Notes: generated by a model from the letters alone, not told the origin. 64,000 bases of DNA from Rhodocyclaceae bacterium (GCA_023230455.1 JALNXH010000002.1:124001-188000); one strand, 5' to 3'. Shown: positions 16,990 through 29,061, counted from the first letter of the stretch. Program-made: numbers and translations.

Positions 16990-18324
16990 CTAATCGCCAA
17001 CCACCGCCTCGCCGCGCAGGCTGTGCGGTAGCGCTGCGGTGATGGCGACATCGATGAATTGGCCGACCAGCCGTGCCGGTCCGGCGAAATTCACCACCCG
17101 GTTGTTGTCGGTGCGGCCGGCCAGTTCGCGGGCGTCCTTTTTCGCGTGGCCTTCCACCAGCACCCGCTGCACGCTGCCGACCATGGTCTTGGAGATTTCG
17201 AAGGCCATGTCCTCGATGCGCCGCTGTAGGCGGATCAGGCGCTGCGTCTTCAACGGTTCCGGCGTGTCGTCGGCCAGTTCGGCGGCCGGTGTACCGGGGC
17301 GGGCGCTGTAGATAAAAAAGAAACTGTTGTCGAAGCCGACGTCCTCGATCAACTTCATGGTTTTCTCGAAATCGTCCTCGGTCTCGCCGGGAAACCCGAT
17401 GATGAAATCGGAAGACAGCGACAGATCGGGTCGCGCCGCGCGCAGTCTGCGCACGATGGATTTGTACTCCAGCGCCGTGTAGCCGCGCTTCATTGCCGCG
17501 AGGATGCGGTCGGAACCCGACTGCACCGGCAGGTGCAGATGCGACACCAGCTTGGGTACCCGGGCATAGGTGTCGATCAGCCGCTGCGTCATTTCGCGCG
17601 GATGCGATGTGGTGTAGCGGATGCGTTCGATGCCCGGCATTTCGGCGACGGTCTCGATCAGGAAGGCGAGGTCGGCGTCTGTATCGGCATCTTCGATGTG
17701 GCCGCGGTAGGCATTCACGTTCTGGCCGAGCAGAGTGACTTCCTTGACCCCTTGCGCGGTGAGCCCGGCGATTTCGGTGAGGATGTCTTCCAGTGGCCGC
17801 GAGACTTCCTCGCCACGGGTGTAGGGCACAATGCAAAAGGTGCAGAACTTCGAGCAGCCTTCCATGATCGAGACGAAAGCCGAGGTTCCCTCAACGCGTG
17901 CCGGTGGCAGGTGGTCGAATTTTTCGATTTCGGGGAAGGAGATATCCACCTGCGACTTGCCCGTTTCGCGGTGCGCGGCGATCAGCCCGGGCAGTCGGTG
18001 CAGGGTTTGCGGGCCGAATACCAGGTCGACGTAGGGCGCTCGCTCGACGATGGCCGCACCCTCCTGGCTGGCGACGCAGCCGCCGACACCAATCACCAGA
18101 TTGGGATTCTGCTGTTTCAGGTGCTTGATCCTGCCCAGGTCGTGGAACACCTTCTCTTGCGCCTTTTCGCGCACCGAGCAGGTGTTGAACAGGATGATGT
18201 CGGCTTCCTCGGGGTTGTCTGTCTGCACCGTGCCCTCGCCGGCGGCGAGGACGTCGAGCATCTTGTCGGAATCGTATTCATTCATCTGGCACCCGAAGGT
18301 GCGGATGAAAACCTTTTTATTCAT
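16990..18324 (-). CDS. miaB: tRNA-2-methylthio-N6-dimethylallyladenosine synthase
   Basis: Radical-SAM methylthiotransferase that converts i6A37 to ms2i6A37 in tRNAs reading UNN codons. It has 444 residues: UPF0004 domain with cluster cysteines C12, C49 and C83, radical-SAM cluster C157-x3-C161-x2-C164 (GCSKFCTFCIVPYTRG), and a C-terminal TRAM domain (about 380-440). The N-terminus MNKKVFIRTFGCQMNEYDSDKM is the usual MiaB start. It converges with the M16 pair and is divergent from the sensor kinase operon across 112 bp. Confidence 0.97.
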   Translation of the reverse strand: MNKKVFIRTFGCQMNEYDSDKMLDVLAAGEGTVQTDNPEEADIILFNTCSVREKAQEKVFHDLGRIKHLKQQNPNLVIGVGGCVASQEGAAIVERAPYVDLVFGPQTLHRLPGLIAAHRETGKSQVDISFPEIEKFDHLPPARVEGTSAFVSIMEGCSKFCTFCIVPYTRGEEVSRPLEDILTEIAGLTAQGVKEVTLLGQNVNAYRGHIEDADTDADLAFLIETVAEMPGIERIRYTTSHPREMTQRLIDTYARVPKLVSHLHLPVQSGSDRILAAMKRGYTALEYKSIVRRLRAARPDLSLSSDFIIGFPGETEDDFEKTMKLIEDVGFDNSFFFIYSARPGTPAAELADDTPEPLKTQRLIRLQRRIEDMAFEISKTMVGSVQRVLVEGHAKKDARELAGRTDNNRVVNFAGPARLVGQFIDVAITAALPHSLRGEAVVGD

Positions 18325-18436
18325 GGGGTTGATGCGGCTGCACGGCGCATGGCGCGGGGTGCGGATTATAAGGCGCGTACCGGCCGGGAGTCCGTTGGGG
18401 TATGGTTAACGGTACAGGCAATGTGCGCGATTCATC

Positions 18437-20667
<2,231 letters not shown>

Positions 20668-20671
<4 letters not shown>

Positions 20672-22017
20672 AATATCCGCTGCCGGCGTTGATCGATCTG
20701 CCGCGACTACAGCAGTTGATGGACACGCTGTATCAGGCGACCGGCATCAATCACGCCTTGATCGACAACGACAGCGTGGTGCATACCGCCGTCGGCTGGC
20801 AGGACATCTGCACCAAATTCCATCGCGTCAACGCCGAGACCTGCGCCCGTTGTCAAGAGAGCGACCGGTATATCAAGGATCATCTCGGCGACGGGGCCTA
20901 CGTCGGTTACCGTTGCCCTCAGGGGCTGGTCGATTACGCCACGCCGGTGGTCATCGAAGGCGAGCACGTGGCGAATATCTTCACCGGGCAGCTGTTGCAC
21001 GAACCGCCCGACATCGAGGCGTTCCGCCAGCAGGCAAGACGTTACGGCTTCGACGAAGATGACTATCTCGAAGCGCTGGCGAAGGTTCGCATCCTTCCTA
21101 AGGAGCGCATCGGCGAAATCATGGCGTTCCAGGTGCAACTGGCGCAGATGCTGGCGGAAACCGGTCTTACGCGCATGCGTCAGCTGGAGGCTGAAGAGGA
21201 TCTGCGGCGGTTGAATCGAGATCTACAGCAGCAGGTGGATGCGCAGATGCACGCGCTGCGCCAGCTGAACGCCGAACTGGAGCAGCGGGTATCAAACCGC
21301 ACGGAGCAGCTCGAAGCCGCGAACCGGGAATTGGAGGAGTTTTCCTATTCGATTTCCCACGACATGCGCACACCGCTGCGTGCCGTGGCCGGCTTTGCGC
21401 GGATACTGCTCGACGAACACGGCGCCCGGCTCGATCCCGAGGGCCGGCGATTGTTGGGGGTGGTGCACGACAATACCGTGTTCATGGGGCAGTTGATCGA
21501 CGGCATTATCGAATTCCTGCGCCTGGGACGTTGCCGGATGGAATGCCAGACGATCGATGTCGGCGCGATGGCGCGGGAGGTGTTTGCACAGCGGGTAGCC
21601 GCGGTGCCCGAACGCACCGTGCGGTTGACGGTCGGCGAGTTGCCGCCGGCGTGGGGCGATCCGGCGATGATTCGCCGGGCGCTGGAAAATCTGTTGTCCA
21701 ATGCGATCAAGTTCACCCGGCCGCGCGCAGAAGCTTTGATTGAAATCAACGGCCGCGCCGATGCCGGAGAAAGCCTTTACTGCGTAAGGGATAATGGTGT
21801 CGGTTTCGACATGAAGTATCAGTCCAAGCTGTTCAAGGTCTTCGAGCGGGTCCATGCACCGGGCGAGTTCGAAGGTACGGCTATCGGCCTCGCCGTTGTC
21901 AAGCGCGTTGTCGGTCGCCATGGCGGGCGGGTCTGGGCGGAAGGCAAGATCGGCGAGGGCGCTGCAATCAGCTTCAGCCTGCCGGGGAAAGGGAAGCAAA
22001 GTGAGTCAGGAAGATAG
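20668..22017 (+). CDS. Cytoplasmic histidine kinase with PocR sensory domain
   Basis: Kinase of 449 residues without transmembrane segments. Residues ~10-160 form a PocR domain with its cysteine set C59-x2-C62 and C83 (YRCPQGLVDYATPV), a domain thought to bind small ligands and possibly a metal or redox signal. A coiled coil follows (about 170-222), then HisKA with H231 (SISHDMRTPLR) and HATPase_c (NLLSNAIKFT, DNGVGFDM, GTAIGLAVVKR). The kinase module is a clear paralogue of that in the preceding heme kinase, so the pair probably arose by duplication with sensor replacement. In the ATP lid, GTAIGL replaces the more usual GTGIGL. It overlaps the receiver gene by 17 nt. Confidence 0.9.
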
Positions 22018-22450
22018 CGCAGTGGAAATCCTGCTGGTGGAAGACACCGCAGCGGATGCCGAATTGACTACCCGTGCTTTGCACAAGCGCAACCTGGCCA
22101 ATCATCTGGTCTGGGTCAAGGACGGCGCGGAGGCGCTGGATTTCATTTTCGCCACCGGCGCATACGCCGGCAGGGATATCCAGAACAGCCCCAAGGTGAT
22201 CCTGCTCGATCTGCGCTTACCCAAGGTCAGCGGCGTCGAAGTATTGCGCCGGATCAAAGGCGATGCGCGAACGCGGGCCATTCCGGTGGTGGTGCTGACG
22301 TCCTCGCGGGAGGATATCGATCTCGCCGCGTGCTATGCCCTCGGCGTTAACAGCTATATAACCAAACCCGTCGAGTTCGACGAATTCGCTCGGGTTGTCG
22401 GCGAACTCGGCCTCTATTGGCTGCTGGTCAACAAGGTGCCAGGCGGCTAG
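22001..22450 (+). CDS. Single-domain response regulator (Rcp1/CheY-like)
   Basis: Receiver-only protein of 149 residues. The acidic pocket (VEDTAADA), phospho-acceptor D70 (VILLDLRLPK), T100 (VVVLTSS) and K122 (ITKPVEF) are present. The ~20-residue insertion before D70 (ATGAYAGRDIQNSP) is typical of Rcp1-like regulators paired with phytochrome-type and PAS kinases of the SHDLRAPLR class. The GTG at 22001 overlaps the end of the PocR kinase gene. With no output domain it probably relays phosphate or acts by protein contact. Confidence 0.9.
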   Translation: MSQEDSAVEILLVEDTAADAELTTRALHKRNLANHLVWVKDGAEALDFIFATGAYAGRDIQNSPKVILLDLRLPKVSGVEVLRRIKGDARTRAIPVVVLTSSREDIDLAACYALGVNSYITKPVEFDEFARVVGELGLYWLLVNKVPGG

Positions 22451-22456
22451 CCGAAA

Positions 22457-24379
22457 ATGACAAAGTCGTTGCAGGTGCTGCTGCTGGAAGACGAACCGGT
22501 CGATGCAGAGCTTATCGAGCGGGAACTGCGCAAGGCCGGAATCGATTTCGTCGCCCGCCGCGTAGACCAGCGCGAGCCCTTTATCCGAGCCTTGGGCGAA
22601 TTCCATCCCGATCTGGTGTTGGCCGACTACAAGCTGCCAGGCTTCAGCGGCCTCGAAGCGTTGACCATTGCGCGCGAGCAATCGCTTGGCATCCCCTTCA
22701 TTTTCGTCTCCGGCACCATGGGCGAGGAATTCGCCATCGAGACGCTGCACCAGGGCGCTGCCGATTATGTCCTCAAGAACCATCTGAGCAAGCTGGCGCC
22801 GGCCGTGAATCGCGCCTTGCTGATGGCCGGCGAACAGCGGCGACGCAAAGAGGCCGAACTCGATCTGATGGAGAGCGAGGAGAAGTTCCGCAACATGGCC
22901 GAGTCGGCGCAGGACGGCATTGTTGTTGTCGACCAGGATGGTCAGGTGACCTACTGGAACCCGGCCGCCGAGCGCATGTTCGGCTATCTACAGGAAGCGA
23001 TCGTCGGCCGCAACCTGCACAATCTGATCGTTCCGCAACGCTATCATGCGGCATATCACCAGGGCTGGCCGGCCTTCCGCCGCAGCGGCGAAGGCCAGAT
23101 CGTCGGTCGTGTCACCGAGATGGTCGGCATGAAGCAGGGCGGCGAGGAATTTCCGGTCGAGCTGTCGATCTCCGCCGCCCAGGTTAAGGGCCAATGGACG
23201 GCCATCGGCATCATCCGTGACATTACCGAGCGCAAGGCTGCCGAAAGGACTCTGCGCCAGACCAATCGTTTTCTCAAGACACTCAGCCGCTGCAATGAAA
23301 CCCTGGTGCACGCGGAAAACGAGACGGCCCTGTTGCAGGACATGTGTCGGGTGGTCGTGGAGGAGGGCGGATTTTCAGCCGCCTGGGTCGGTTACGTAGA
23401 GCATGACCCGAGGAAGTCCATTCGCGTGGTGGCGAAATCGGGCGCCAATGCCGAGCGTTTCCTGTCGGCGCTGGATCTGACCTGGGCCGAGGACGCGCGG
23501 GGCCAGGGGCCGATTGGACGGCTGGCGCGCAGCGGAATCATGCAGACCCTCGACGACACCGCAGCGGCCCCGGTTCCGGCGGCTTGGCGCGAACTGGCCA
23601 TCGATTGCGGCATCCGTTCGGTTATCGCCCTGCCGTTGCAGGTGGAGGGTCAATTGCTCGGCGGCCTGGTCATTTATTCCGCCGAGGTCGGCACCTTTTC
23701 CGGCGACGAGATCGCCCCGCTGACCGAACTGGCGGGCGACATGGCGTTCGGTATCGCGACGCTGCGCGCCCGGGTGAAACAGGCGGAAAGCACGCGCAAG
23801 CTGGAGAAGAGCCTGGAGGCCACCGTACAGGCGATCGCCACTACGATCGAGGCCCGCGACCCGTATACGGCCGGCCACCAGAAACTGGTTAGCCGGCTTG
23901 CCGTCGCCATCGGCAGCGAAATGGGGCTGTCGAAGGACCGCTTGGCGGGCTTGCAGCGCGGCGCCGAAATCCACGATATCGGCAAGATCTATATCCCGTC
24001 GGAAATTCTCAATCGCCCTGGGCGTTTGAGCGCCATCGAATTCAGCCTGATCAAGACCCATCCCGAGGTAGGCTATCAGATCATCAAGGACGTGGACTTT
24101 CCTTGGCCGGTGGCGGATATGATCTTGCAGCACCATGAGCGCATCGACGGCAGCGGCTATCCCCATGGTCTCAAGGGCGACGAGATTCTGCTCGAAGCGC
24201 GGATTCTTGCTGTTGCAGACGTCGTCGAAGCGATGATGTCGCATCGCCCCTATCGCGCGGCGCTGGGCATCGATGCGGCGCTGGAGGAGATTGCCCGCAG
24301 CAGCGAGCGCAGTCTCGACCGCGCCGCGGTGGAGAGTTGCGTTCGCCTGTTTCGCGACCTTGGCTTCGTCCTGACCTAG
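22457..24379 (+). CDS. Response regulator with PAS, GAF and HD-GYP phosphodiesterase domains
   Basis: Protein of 640 residues: receiver with D57 (LVLADYKLPG), PAS (about 135-262), GAF (about 280-430) and an HD-GYP domain with H506-D507 (EIHDIGK) and G567-Y568-P569 (DGSGYPHGL). HD-GYP domains hydrolyse cyclic di-GMP, and the catalytic motifs are intact. It starts six bases after the single receiver, so it is the only enzymatic output in this operon. The heme and PocR kinases could therefore control c-di-GMP turnover. Confidence 0.92.
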   Translation: MTKSLQVLLLEDEPVDAELIERELRKAGIDFVARRVDQREPFIRALGEFHPDLVLADYKLPGFSGLEALTIAREQSLGIPFIFVSGTMGEEFAIETLHQGAADYVLKNHLSKLAPAVNRALLMAGEQRRRKEAELDLMESEEKFRNMAESAQDGIVVVDQDGQVTYWNPAAERMFGYLQEAIVGRNLHNLIVPQRYHAAYHQGWPAFRRSGEGQIVGRVTEMVGMKQGGEEFPVELSISAAQVKGQWTAIGIIRDITERKAAERTLRQTNRFLKTLSRCNETLVHAENETALLQDMCRVVVEEGGFSAAWVGYVEHDPRKSIRVVAKSGANAERFLSALDLTWAEDARGQGPIGRLARSGIMQTLDDTAAAPVPAAWRELAIDCGIRSVIALPLQVEGQLLGGLVIYSAEVGTFSGDEIAPLTELAGDMAFGIATLRARVKQAESTRKLEKSLEATVQAIATTIEARDPYTAGHQKLVSRLAVAIGSEMGLSKDRLAGLQRGAEIHDIGKIYIPSEILNRPGRLSAIEFSLIKTHPEVGYQIIKDVDFPWPVADMILQHHERIDGSGYPHGLKGDEILLEARILAVADVVEAMMSHRPYRAALGIDAALEEIARSSERSLDRAAVESCVRLFRDLGFVLT

Positions 24380-24389
24380 GGTCGAAGCG

Positions 24390-24415
24390 CTGCGGCGGCG
24401 AACGCAGGTTTTTTT
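24390..24415 (+). terminator. Probable intrinsic terminator of the signalling operon
   Basis: Short stem CTGCG (24390-24394) and CGCAG (24403-24407), then GGTTTTTTT, ten bases after the HD-GYP stop codon. The stem is only 5 bp, but the U-tract is strong. Confidence 0.55.
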
Positions 24416-24442
24416 ATTTAAGTTCCGGAGAAAGGAATTACC

Positions 24443-25033
24443 GTGACGACTGCACTTTCGGCGGCGGCCCTCGACCAGCTCTTCCGCACAGCGCGCACCT
24501 TTAGCGGCTTCACATCCGATGCGCTGAGCGACGAAACGCTCAAGGCACTCTACGAACTGCTCAAGTGGGGGCCGACCTCGGTCAACTGTCAGCCGGCCCG
24601 CTACGTCTTCGTCCGTTCGCCGGCCGCCAAGCAGCGTCTGGCAGCGGCGTTGGCGGCCGGCAATCTGGAGAAAACCCTGGCCGCTCCGGTGACTGTGATC
24701 GTGGCCGAAGACACGCGCTTCCATGAGCATTTATCCCGCCAGTTCACGGCCTTCGACGCCAGGGCGATGTTCGAGTCGAATCCGGCGCTGGCTACGGAGA
24801 CCGCCTTCCGCAACAGCAGTCTACAAGGCGCCTATCTGATTCTTGCCGCGCGAGCGCTGGGCCTCGGTTGCGGCCCGATGTCGGGCTTCGATGCCGGCAA
24901 GGTGAATGCCGAGTTCTTCCCCGACGGCCGTTTCCGTGCCAACTTCCTCTGCAACCTCGGTTACGGCGATCCGGCCAAGGTGCATCCGCGCGGCCCGCGC
25001 CTGGACTTCAGCGAAGTCGCGCAGATTCTCTGA
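24443..25033 (+). CDS. Nitroreductase family protein, RutE/HadB-like (probable malonic semialdehyde reductase)
   Basis: FMN-dependent flavoprotein of the nitroreductase fold, 196 residues. It starts with the RTARTFSGF and WGPTSVNCQPARYVF segments and contains LGLGCGPMSGFD, which place it in the RutE/YdfG-linked subgroup that reduces malonic semialdehyde to 3-hydroxypropionate. No other rut genes are nearby, so pyrimidine degradation is not supported locally and a general detoxifying role is equally possible. The start is a GTG with GGAGAAAGG upstream. Confidence 0.85.
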   Translation: MTTALSAAALDQLFRTARTFSGFTSDALSDETLKALYELLKWGPTSVNCQPARYVFVRSPAAKQRLAAALAAGNLEKTLAAPVTVIVAEDTRFHEHLSRQFTAFDARAMFESNPALATETAFRNSSLQGAYLILAARALGLGCGPMSGFDAGKVNAEFFPDGRFRANFLCNLGYGDPAKVHPRGPRLDFSEVAQIL

Positions 25034-25056
25034 GCGTTTGCGCAGGCTCCGCGCAC

Positions 25057-25521
25057 CTAATGGCGATGCGCGTGCTGCATATCGTGCGTCGGTTCGCCCG
25101 ACGGGCTGCGCACAGCGGCCTTGACGTCGAGGGTCTCGACCTTGCCGCTGCGGTCCTGCAGCCTGAGCGTGAGGGCGACACTGTCGCCGGCGGCAAGCGG
25201 CTTTTTCAACTCGGTCAGCATGATGTGGTAACCGCCGGGGGCGAAGGACACGGCCTTGCCGGCAGGCAGGTCGACGCCGTCGACGGCGCGCATTTTCATC
25301 ACCCCGCCTTCGATTTTCATGCTGTGGACATGCGCTGCGCCGGCGGCCGGGGTGGTGGCGCCGATCAGCGTGAAGTCGCGCTTGCTGGTCAGCGTCATGT
25401 AGGCCGCGGTGGCGTTCTGCCCGGTTACCGTGCCGCGTACCCAGGGTGCCGTCACCTCCACCTCGGCGGCGAACGCGACGGAGGCGCAAAGCGCGAGCAG
25501 GGCAGGGAGCAGTTTTTTCAC
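25057..25521 (-). CDS. Periplasmic copper chaperone PCuAC
   Basis: Exported 154-residue protein of the PCuAC (DUF461) family, which delivers Cu(I) for CuA assembly of cytochrome oxidase together with SCO proteins. Signal peptide MKKLLPALLALCASVAFA; copper motif visible as H-x-H-x2-M in HVHSMKIEGGVMKM and a second H-x-M in GGYHIML. A His-rich C-terminus (HDMQHAHRH) may bind extra copper. It is divergent from regB across 171 bp containing a RegA-like palindrome, consistent with redox control of oxidase assembly factors. Confidence 0.93.
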   Translation of the reverse strand: MKKLLPALLALCASVAFAAEVEVTAPWVRGTVTGQNATAAYMTLTSKRDFTLIGATTPAAGAAHVHSMKIEGGVMKMRAVDGVDLPAGKAVSFAPGGYHIMLTELKKPLAAGDSVALTLRLQDRSGKVETLDVKAAVRSPSGEPTHDMQHAHRH

Positions 25522-25637
25522 GACGGAATCCTTTATCGGGCATAGCGCCTGTGCGGCGCCGGAAGAAGCGGCGAGATGTCGAGCTTGCCGCCAAGTTTAG
25601 CGTCTGCGGCGATCGGCCGCAGATTCCGCGAAGGCCC

Positions 25638-25652
25638 GCGGCAATTTGCCGC
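25638..25652. promoter_or_regulatory. RegA/RegR/PrrA-like operator between PCuAC gene and regB
   Basis: GCGGCAATTTGCCGC: the same GCGRC-AATTT-GYCGC palindrome as at 1662-1676, matching 14 of 15 positions of the RegR box as I recall it. It is 41 bp upstream of the regB start used here, so autoregulation of regBA is likely, and control of the PCuAC gene on the other strand is possible. Confidence 0.58.
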
Positions 25653-25692
25653 ACCCGGCAGAGCGCGCACCGGCGGGCGTAAAATTCTGCCG

Positions 25693-27021
25693 ATGTTCCC
25701 GCCTCTGCACTCCGCCGCGCTGCAACTGCACCGGCTTGCCCTGCTGCGCTGGTTCCTCGTCGTCGGCCAGCTGATCGTCATCTTCGTGAGCGTTTATGGG
25801 CTGCGAGTCGCGCTGCCGCTGGAAGGCATGATCGCAGTCTGCCTGCTGCTCGGCGCGGTCAATGCGGCGACCCACTGGCGGCAGCAACTGAGCTTTCCGG
25901 TGACTAGCGGTGAATTGTTCGCCCAGATCTGTATCGACATGGTGGCGCTGGCGGTGCTGCTCTACTTCAGCGGCGGCTCGGCCAACCCCTTCGTTTCGCT
26001 GCTGCTGTTGCCGCTGACCATTGCGGCGACGATGCTGTCGGGCATTTGGGTCGGTGCGCTGGCGTTGCTCACCTTTGCCGCCTACAGTCTGCTGCTGCGC
26101 TGGAATCTGCCGCTGCCGCCGTCACTGGCTTCGCTACAGGGGCTCGATGCGCTGGTCTCGGCGGTGACTGGGGTCGATCGGGTACATCTGAGCCATGACG
26201 GCGGCTTCGCCTTTCATCTGATCGGCATGTGGATCAATTTTGCGGTCAGCGTACTCATTGTTGCCGTTTTCGTCGCGCGGCTGGCCGCCACGCTGCGCGA
26301 GCGGGAGCGCGAGCTGGCGCGGGCGCGCGAACGAACCCTGCGCCAGGAGCAGATACTGGCCCTCGGCACGCTGGCCGCAGGCGCTGCGCATCAACTCGGT
26401 ACGCCGCTGTCCACGATGGCGGTGCTGGTGCGCGATCTCGAACTCGATCACGCCGCGTCCGCGCCGCTGAACCAGGATCTGGCGCTGCTGCGCGAACAGG
26501 TCGACCGCTGCAAGGCCATTCTCAAGCAGTTGGTGGCCGACGCGGCCGATGCCGATGCCGGCAGCCCGCTCACCGCGGCGGCGTTGCTAGCCCGTGTGGC
26601 CGACGAGTGGCGCTTGTTGCGCCCGGCCTGCACCTTGAGCGTGCGGATGCAGGCCGGCCCGTCGCCGCGCGTGTTCGCCGCGCGCACGCTCGACCAGGCG
26701 CTGCTCAACCTGCTCGACAACGCCGCAGACGCTTCGCCCGCCGGGATCGAAATCGATGCGTCATGGGATGCCCGGGAATGTCGCATTGACATCCTCGACC
26801 GCGGTCCCGGCATCGACCGCAGCGTCGCCGAGCGGATCGGCGAGCCCTTTGTCAGCACCAAGCGCGAAGCCGGCGGCATGGGCCTCGGCCTGTTCCTCAC
26901 CAATGCCACTGTGGAAAATCTCGGCGGCCGCGTCGAACTGTTCGCCCGCGCGGGCGGCGGCGCGCGCACTCGCGTCGTGTTGCCCTGTGCCGGGGGCGGC
27001 GAGGGGAGGAGAGCCCCGTGA
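25693..27021 (+). CDS. regB: Redox sensor histidine kinase RegB/PrrB
   Basis: Membrane sensor kinase that senses the ubiquinone pool and phosphorylates RegA. With the ATG at 25693 it has 442 residues: about six transmembrane helices (residues ~15-195), the quinone-site heptapeptide GGSANPF (94-100), H-box H233 (AAHQLGTPLST, the RegB signature) and HATPase_c (LLNLLDNAADASP, DRGPGID, GGMGLGLFL). C273 in VDRCKAIL fits the position of the redox-active Cys of RegB. An upstream ATG at 25576 would add a basic, non-membrane leader and place the operator inside the gene, so it is rejected. It overlaps regA by four bases (GTGA). Confidence 0.94.
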   Translation: MFPPLHSAALQLHRLALLRWFLVVGQLIVIFVSVYGLRVALPLEGMIAVCLLLGAVNAATHWRQQLSFPVTSGELFAQICIDMVALAVLLYFSGGSANPFVSLLLLPLTIAATMLSGIWVGALALLTFAAYSLLLRWNLPLPPSLASLQGLDALVSAVTGVDRVHLSHDGGFAFHLIGMWINFAVSVLIVAVFVARLAATLRERERELARARERTLRQEQILALGTLAAGAAHQLGTPLSTMAVLVRDLELDHAASAPLNQDLALLREQVDRCKAILKQLVADAADADAGSPLTAAALLARVADEWRLLRPACTLSVRMQAGPSPRVFAARTLDQALLNLLDNAADASPAGIEIDASWDARECRIDILDRGPGIDRSVAERIGEPFVSTKREAGGMGLGLFLTNATVENLGGRVELFARAGGGARTRVVLPCAGGGEGRRAP

Positions 27022-27569
27022 GCGCGAACGACCTTGCCGCTGCGCCCTCGCTTCTGCTGGTCGACGACGATGCGGTGTTCCGCGGCGTACTGGCTCGCGC
27101 TCTCGGTCGCCGCGGCTATGCAGTCAGCGAAGCCGCCGATGTCGCCGCCGCGCTTGCCTTGGCGGCCGCCAATCCGCCGGAGTATGCGGTGCTCGATCTG
27201 AAGCTGGAGCACGAGTCGGGTTTGCCCTTGATCCGCCAACTGCTCGATCTTGATCCGGAAACCCGCATCCTGATGCTCACCGGCTATGCCAGCGTGGCCA
27301 CCGCCGTGGAAGCCATCAAGCTCGGCGCCACCCATTACCTGGCCAAACCGGTGGATGCCGATCAAGTGCTGGCCGCGCTGCACCGCACCGAGGGCGATGC
27401 GCAGGTTCCCGTGGGGGGCGACCCGCTGTCCGTCGAGCGACTGGAATGGGAACACATCCAGCGCGTGCTGGCCGATAACGACGGCAACATCAGCGCCACT
27501 GCGCGGGCGTTGAAAATGCACCGCCGCACCTTGCAGCGCAAGCTGGCCAAACGCCCCGTGCGTGGGTGA
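27018..27569 (+). CDS. regA: Redox response regulator RegA/PrrA/ActR
   Basis: Global redox regulator, 183 residues: receiver with acidic residues at 16-18, D60 and K110 (HYLAKPVDAD), the invariant GYASVATAVEAIKLGATHYLAKP region of this family, a proline/glycine linker, and a Fis-type helix-turn-helix at about 139-180 (GNISATARALKMHRRTLQRKL). In alpha- and betaproteobacteria it controls oxidases, respiration and carbon or nitrogen fixation. It starts with GTG overlapping the regB stop. Candidate target sites are at 1662-1676 and 25638-25652. Confidence 0.96.
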   Translation: MSANDLAAAPSLLLVDDDAVFRGVLARALGRRGYAVSEAADVAAALALAAANPPEYAVLDLKLEHESGLPLIRQLLDLDPETRILMLTGYASVATAVEAIKLGATHYLAKPVDADQVLAALHRTEGDAQVPVGGDPLSVERLEWEHIQRVLADNDGNISATARALKMHRRTLQRKLAKRPVRG

Positions 27570-27579
27570 GGCGGCCGAT

Positions 27580-29061
27580 TCAGCGCCGGCCGCGGCCGCC
27601 GAGGATCGAACCGAGCACGCCGCGGATGATTTCGCGGCCGAGCTGTGAACCGATGGTGCGGGCGGCGCTTTTCGCCACGGTCTGCAGCATCGTGTCGGCG
27701 CGGCGGCCGCGGCCCGCGGTGCTGCCGCCGAAAAGATCGCCGAGGACGTCGCCCAGGCCGCTGGCCGTCGGCGCGGGTGCGACGGTCGCTTTGCCTTTCA
27801 GCTTTTCGTAGGCCGATTCCCGATCCAGCGCCTGTTCGTAATGGCCGTAGAGCAGCGAGCCCTTGATCGCGGCTTCGCGTTCGGCTGCGATCATCGGCCC
27901 GATCCGTGTAGACGGAGGCAGCACCCAGGCGCGCTCGACGACCGTCGGCGTGCCCTTGGCATCGAGGAAGGACACCAGTGCCTCGCCGACGCCGAGTTCG
28001 GTGATGGCGGCTTCCACATCCAGCTTCGGGTTGGGACGCAGGGTTTGCGCGGCGGTCTTCACCGCCTTCTGATCGCGCGGGGTGAAGGCGCGCAACGCAT
28101 GCTGCACGCGGTTGCCGAGCTGGCCCAGCACGCTGTCGGGGACATCGAGCGGGTTCTGCGTGACGAAGTAGATGCCGACACCCTTGGAGCGGATCAGGCG
28201 TACCACCTGTTCCACTTTTTCCAGCAGCGCGGGCGGCGCTTCGTTGAACAGCAGGTGGGCTTCGTCGAAGAAGAACACCAGCTTGGGCTTGTCCAGATCG
28301 CCGGCTTCCGGCAGCTGCTCGAACAGTTCGGCCAGCAGCCAGAGCAGGAAGGTGGAGTACAGGCGCGGCGCGTTCATCAGCTTTTCGCCGGCGAGGATGT
28401 TGATGACGCCGTGGGCCCTGGCATCGGTCTGCATCAGGTCGGCGATATCCAGCATCGGCTCACCGAAAAAGTTTTCGCCGCCCTGCTGCTCGATCTCCAG
28501 CAGGCCGCGCTGAATGGCGCCGATCGACGCGGCGGAAACGTTGCCGTATTCGGTCTTGAATTCGGCCGCATGCTCGCCGACATGCTGCACCATGGCGCGC
28601 AGATCCTTCAGATCGAGCAGCAGCAGGCCCTGGTCGTCGGCGATCTTGAACACCAGCTGCAGCACGCCGGCCTGGGTGTCGTTCAGATTGAGCAGGCGGC
28701 CGAGCAGCAGCGGGCCCATATCCGAGATGGTCGCGCGCACCGGATGGCCCTGCTCGCCGTAAATGTCCCAGAACACGACGGGGCAGGCGGCGGGCGCCCA
28801 GTCGTCGACCTTGAGCTGTTCCAGTCGCGCCTTCAGCTTGTCTGAGGCCGCACCCGCGGCACCGAGGCCCGACAGGTCCCCCTTCACATCGGCCATGAAC
28901 ACCGGCACGCCGCTGCGCGAGAACTGCTCCGCCAGCCGTTGCAGGGTGACGGTCTTGCCTGTGCCGGTGGCGCCCGCGATCAGGCCGTGGCGGTTGGCGA
29001 GGGCGGGCAGCAGGGCAAGTTCGATGTCACCGGCGCGGGCGATGGAAAGTGGCTGGGTCAT
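27580..29061 (-). CDS. HerA/FtsK-like ATPase YjgR (DUF853)
   Basis: Cytoplasmic P-loop ATPase of 493 residues in the HerA-like DUF853 family; its biological role is not settled. Walker A GATGTGKTVTL at about 29-39, Walker B-like LVFFFDEAHLLF, and GVGIYFVTQNPLDVPD as expected. The start MTQPLSIAR matches the normal family N-terminus (the E. coli homologue begins in the same way); the longer frame upstream is not needed. The C-terminus is Gly/Arg-rich (GSILGGRGRR). It converges with regA at 10 bp and is divergent from yebC. Confidence 0.92.
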   Translation of the reverse strand: MTQPLSIARAGDIELALLPALANRHGLIAGATGTGKTVTLQRLAEQFSRSGVPVFMADVKGDLSGLGAAGAASDKLKARLEQLKVDDWAPAACPVVFWDIYGEQGHPVRATISDMGPLLLGRLLNLNDTQAGVLQLVFKIADDQGLLLLDLKDLRAMVQHVGEHAAEFKTEYGNVSAASIGAIQRGLLEIEQQGGENFFGEPMLDIADLMQTDARAHGVINILAGEKLMNAPRLYSTFLLWLLAELFEQLPEAGDLDKPKLVFFFDEAHLLFNEAPPALLEKVEQVVRLIRSKGVGIYFVTQNPLDVPDSVLGQLGNRVQHALRAFTPRDQKAVKTAAQTLRPNPKLDVEAAITELGVGEALVSFLDAKGTPTVVERAWVLPPSTRIGPMIAAEREAAIKGSLLYGHYEQALDRESAYEKLKGKATVAPAPTASGLGDVLGDLFGGSTAGRGRRADTMLQTVAKSAARTIGSQLGREIIRGVLGSILGGRGRR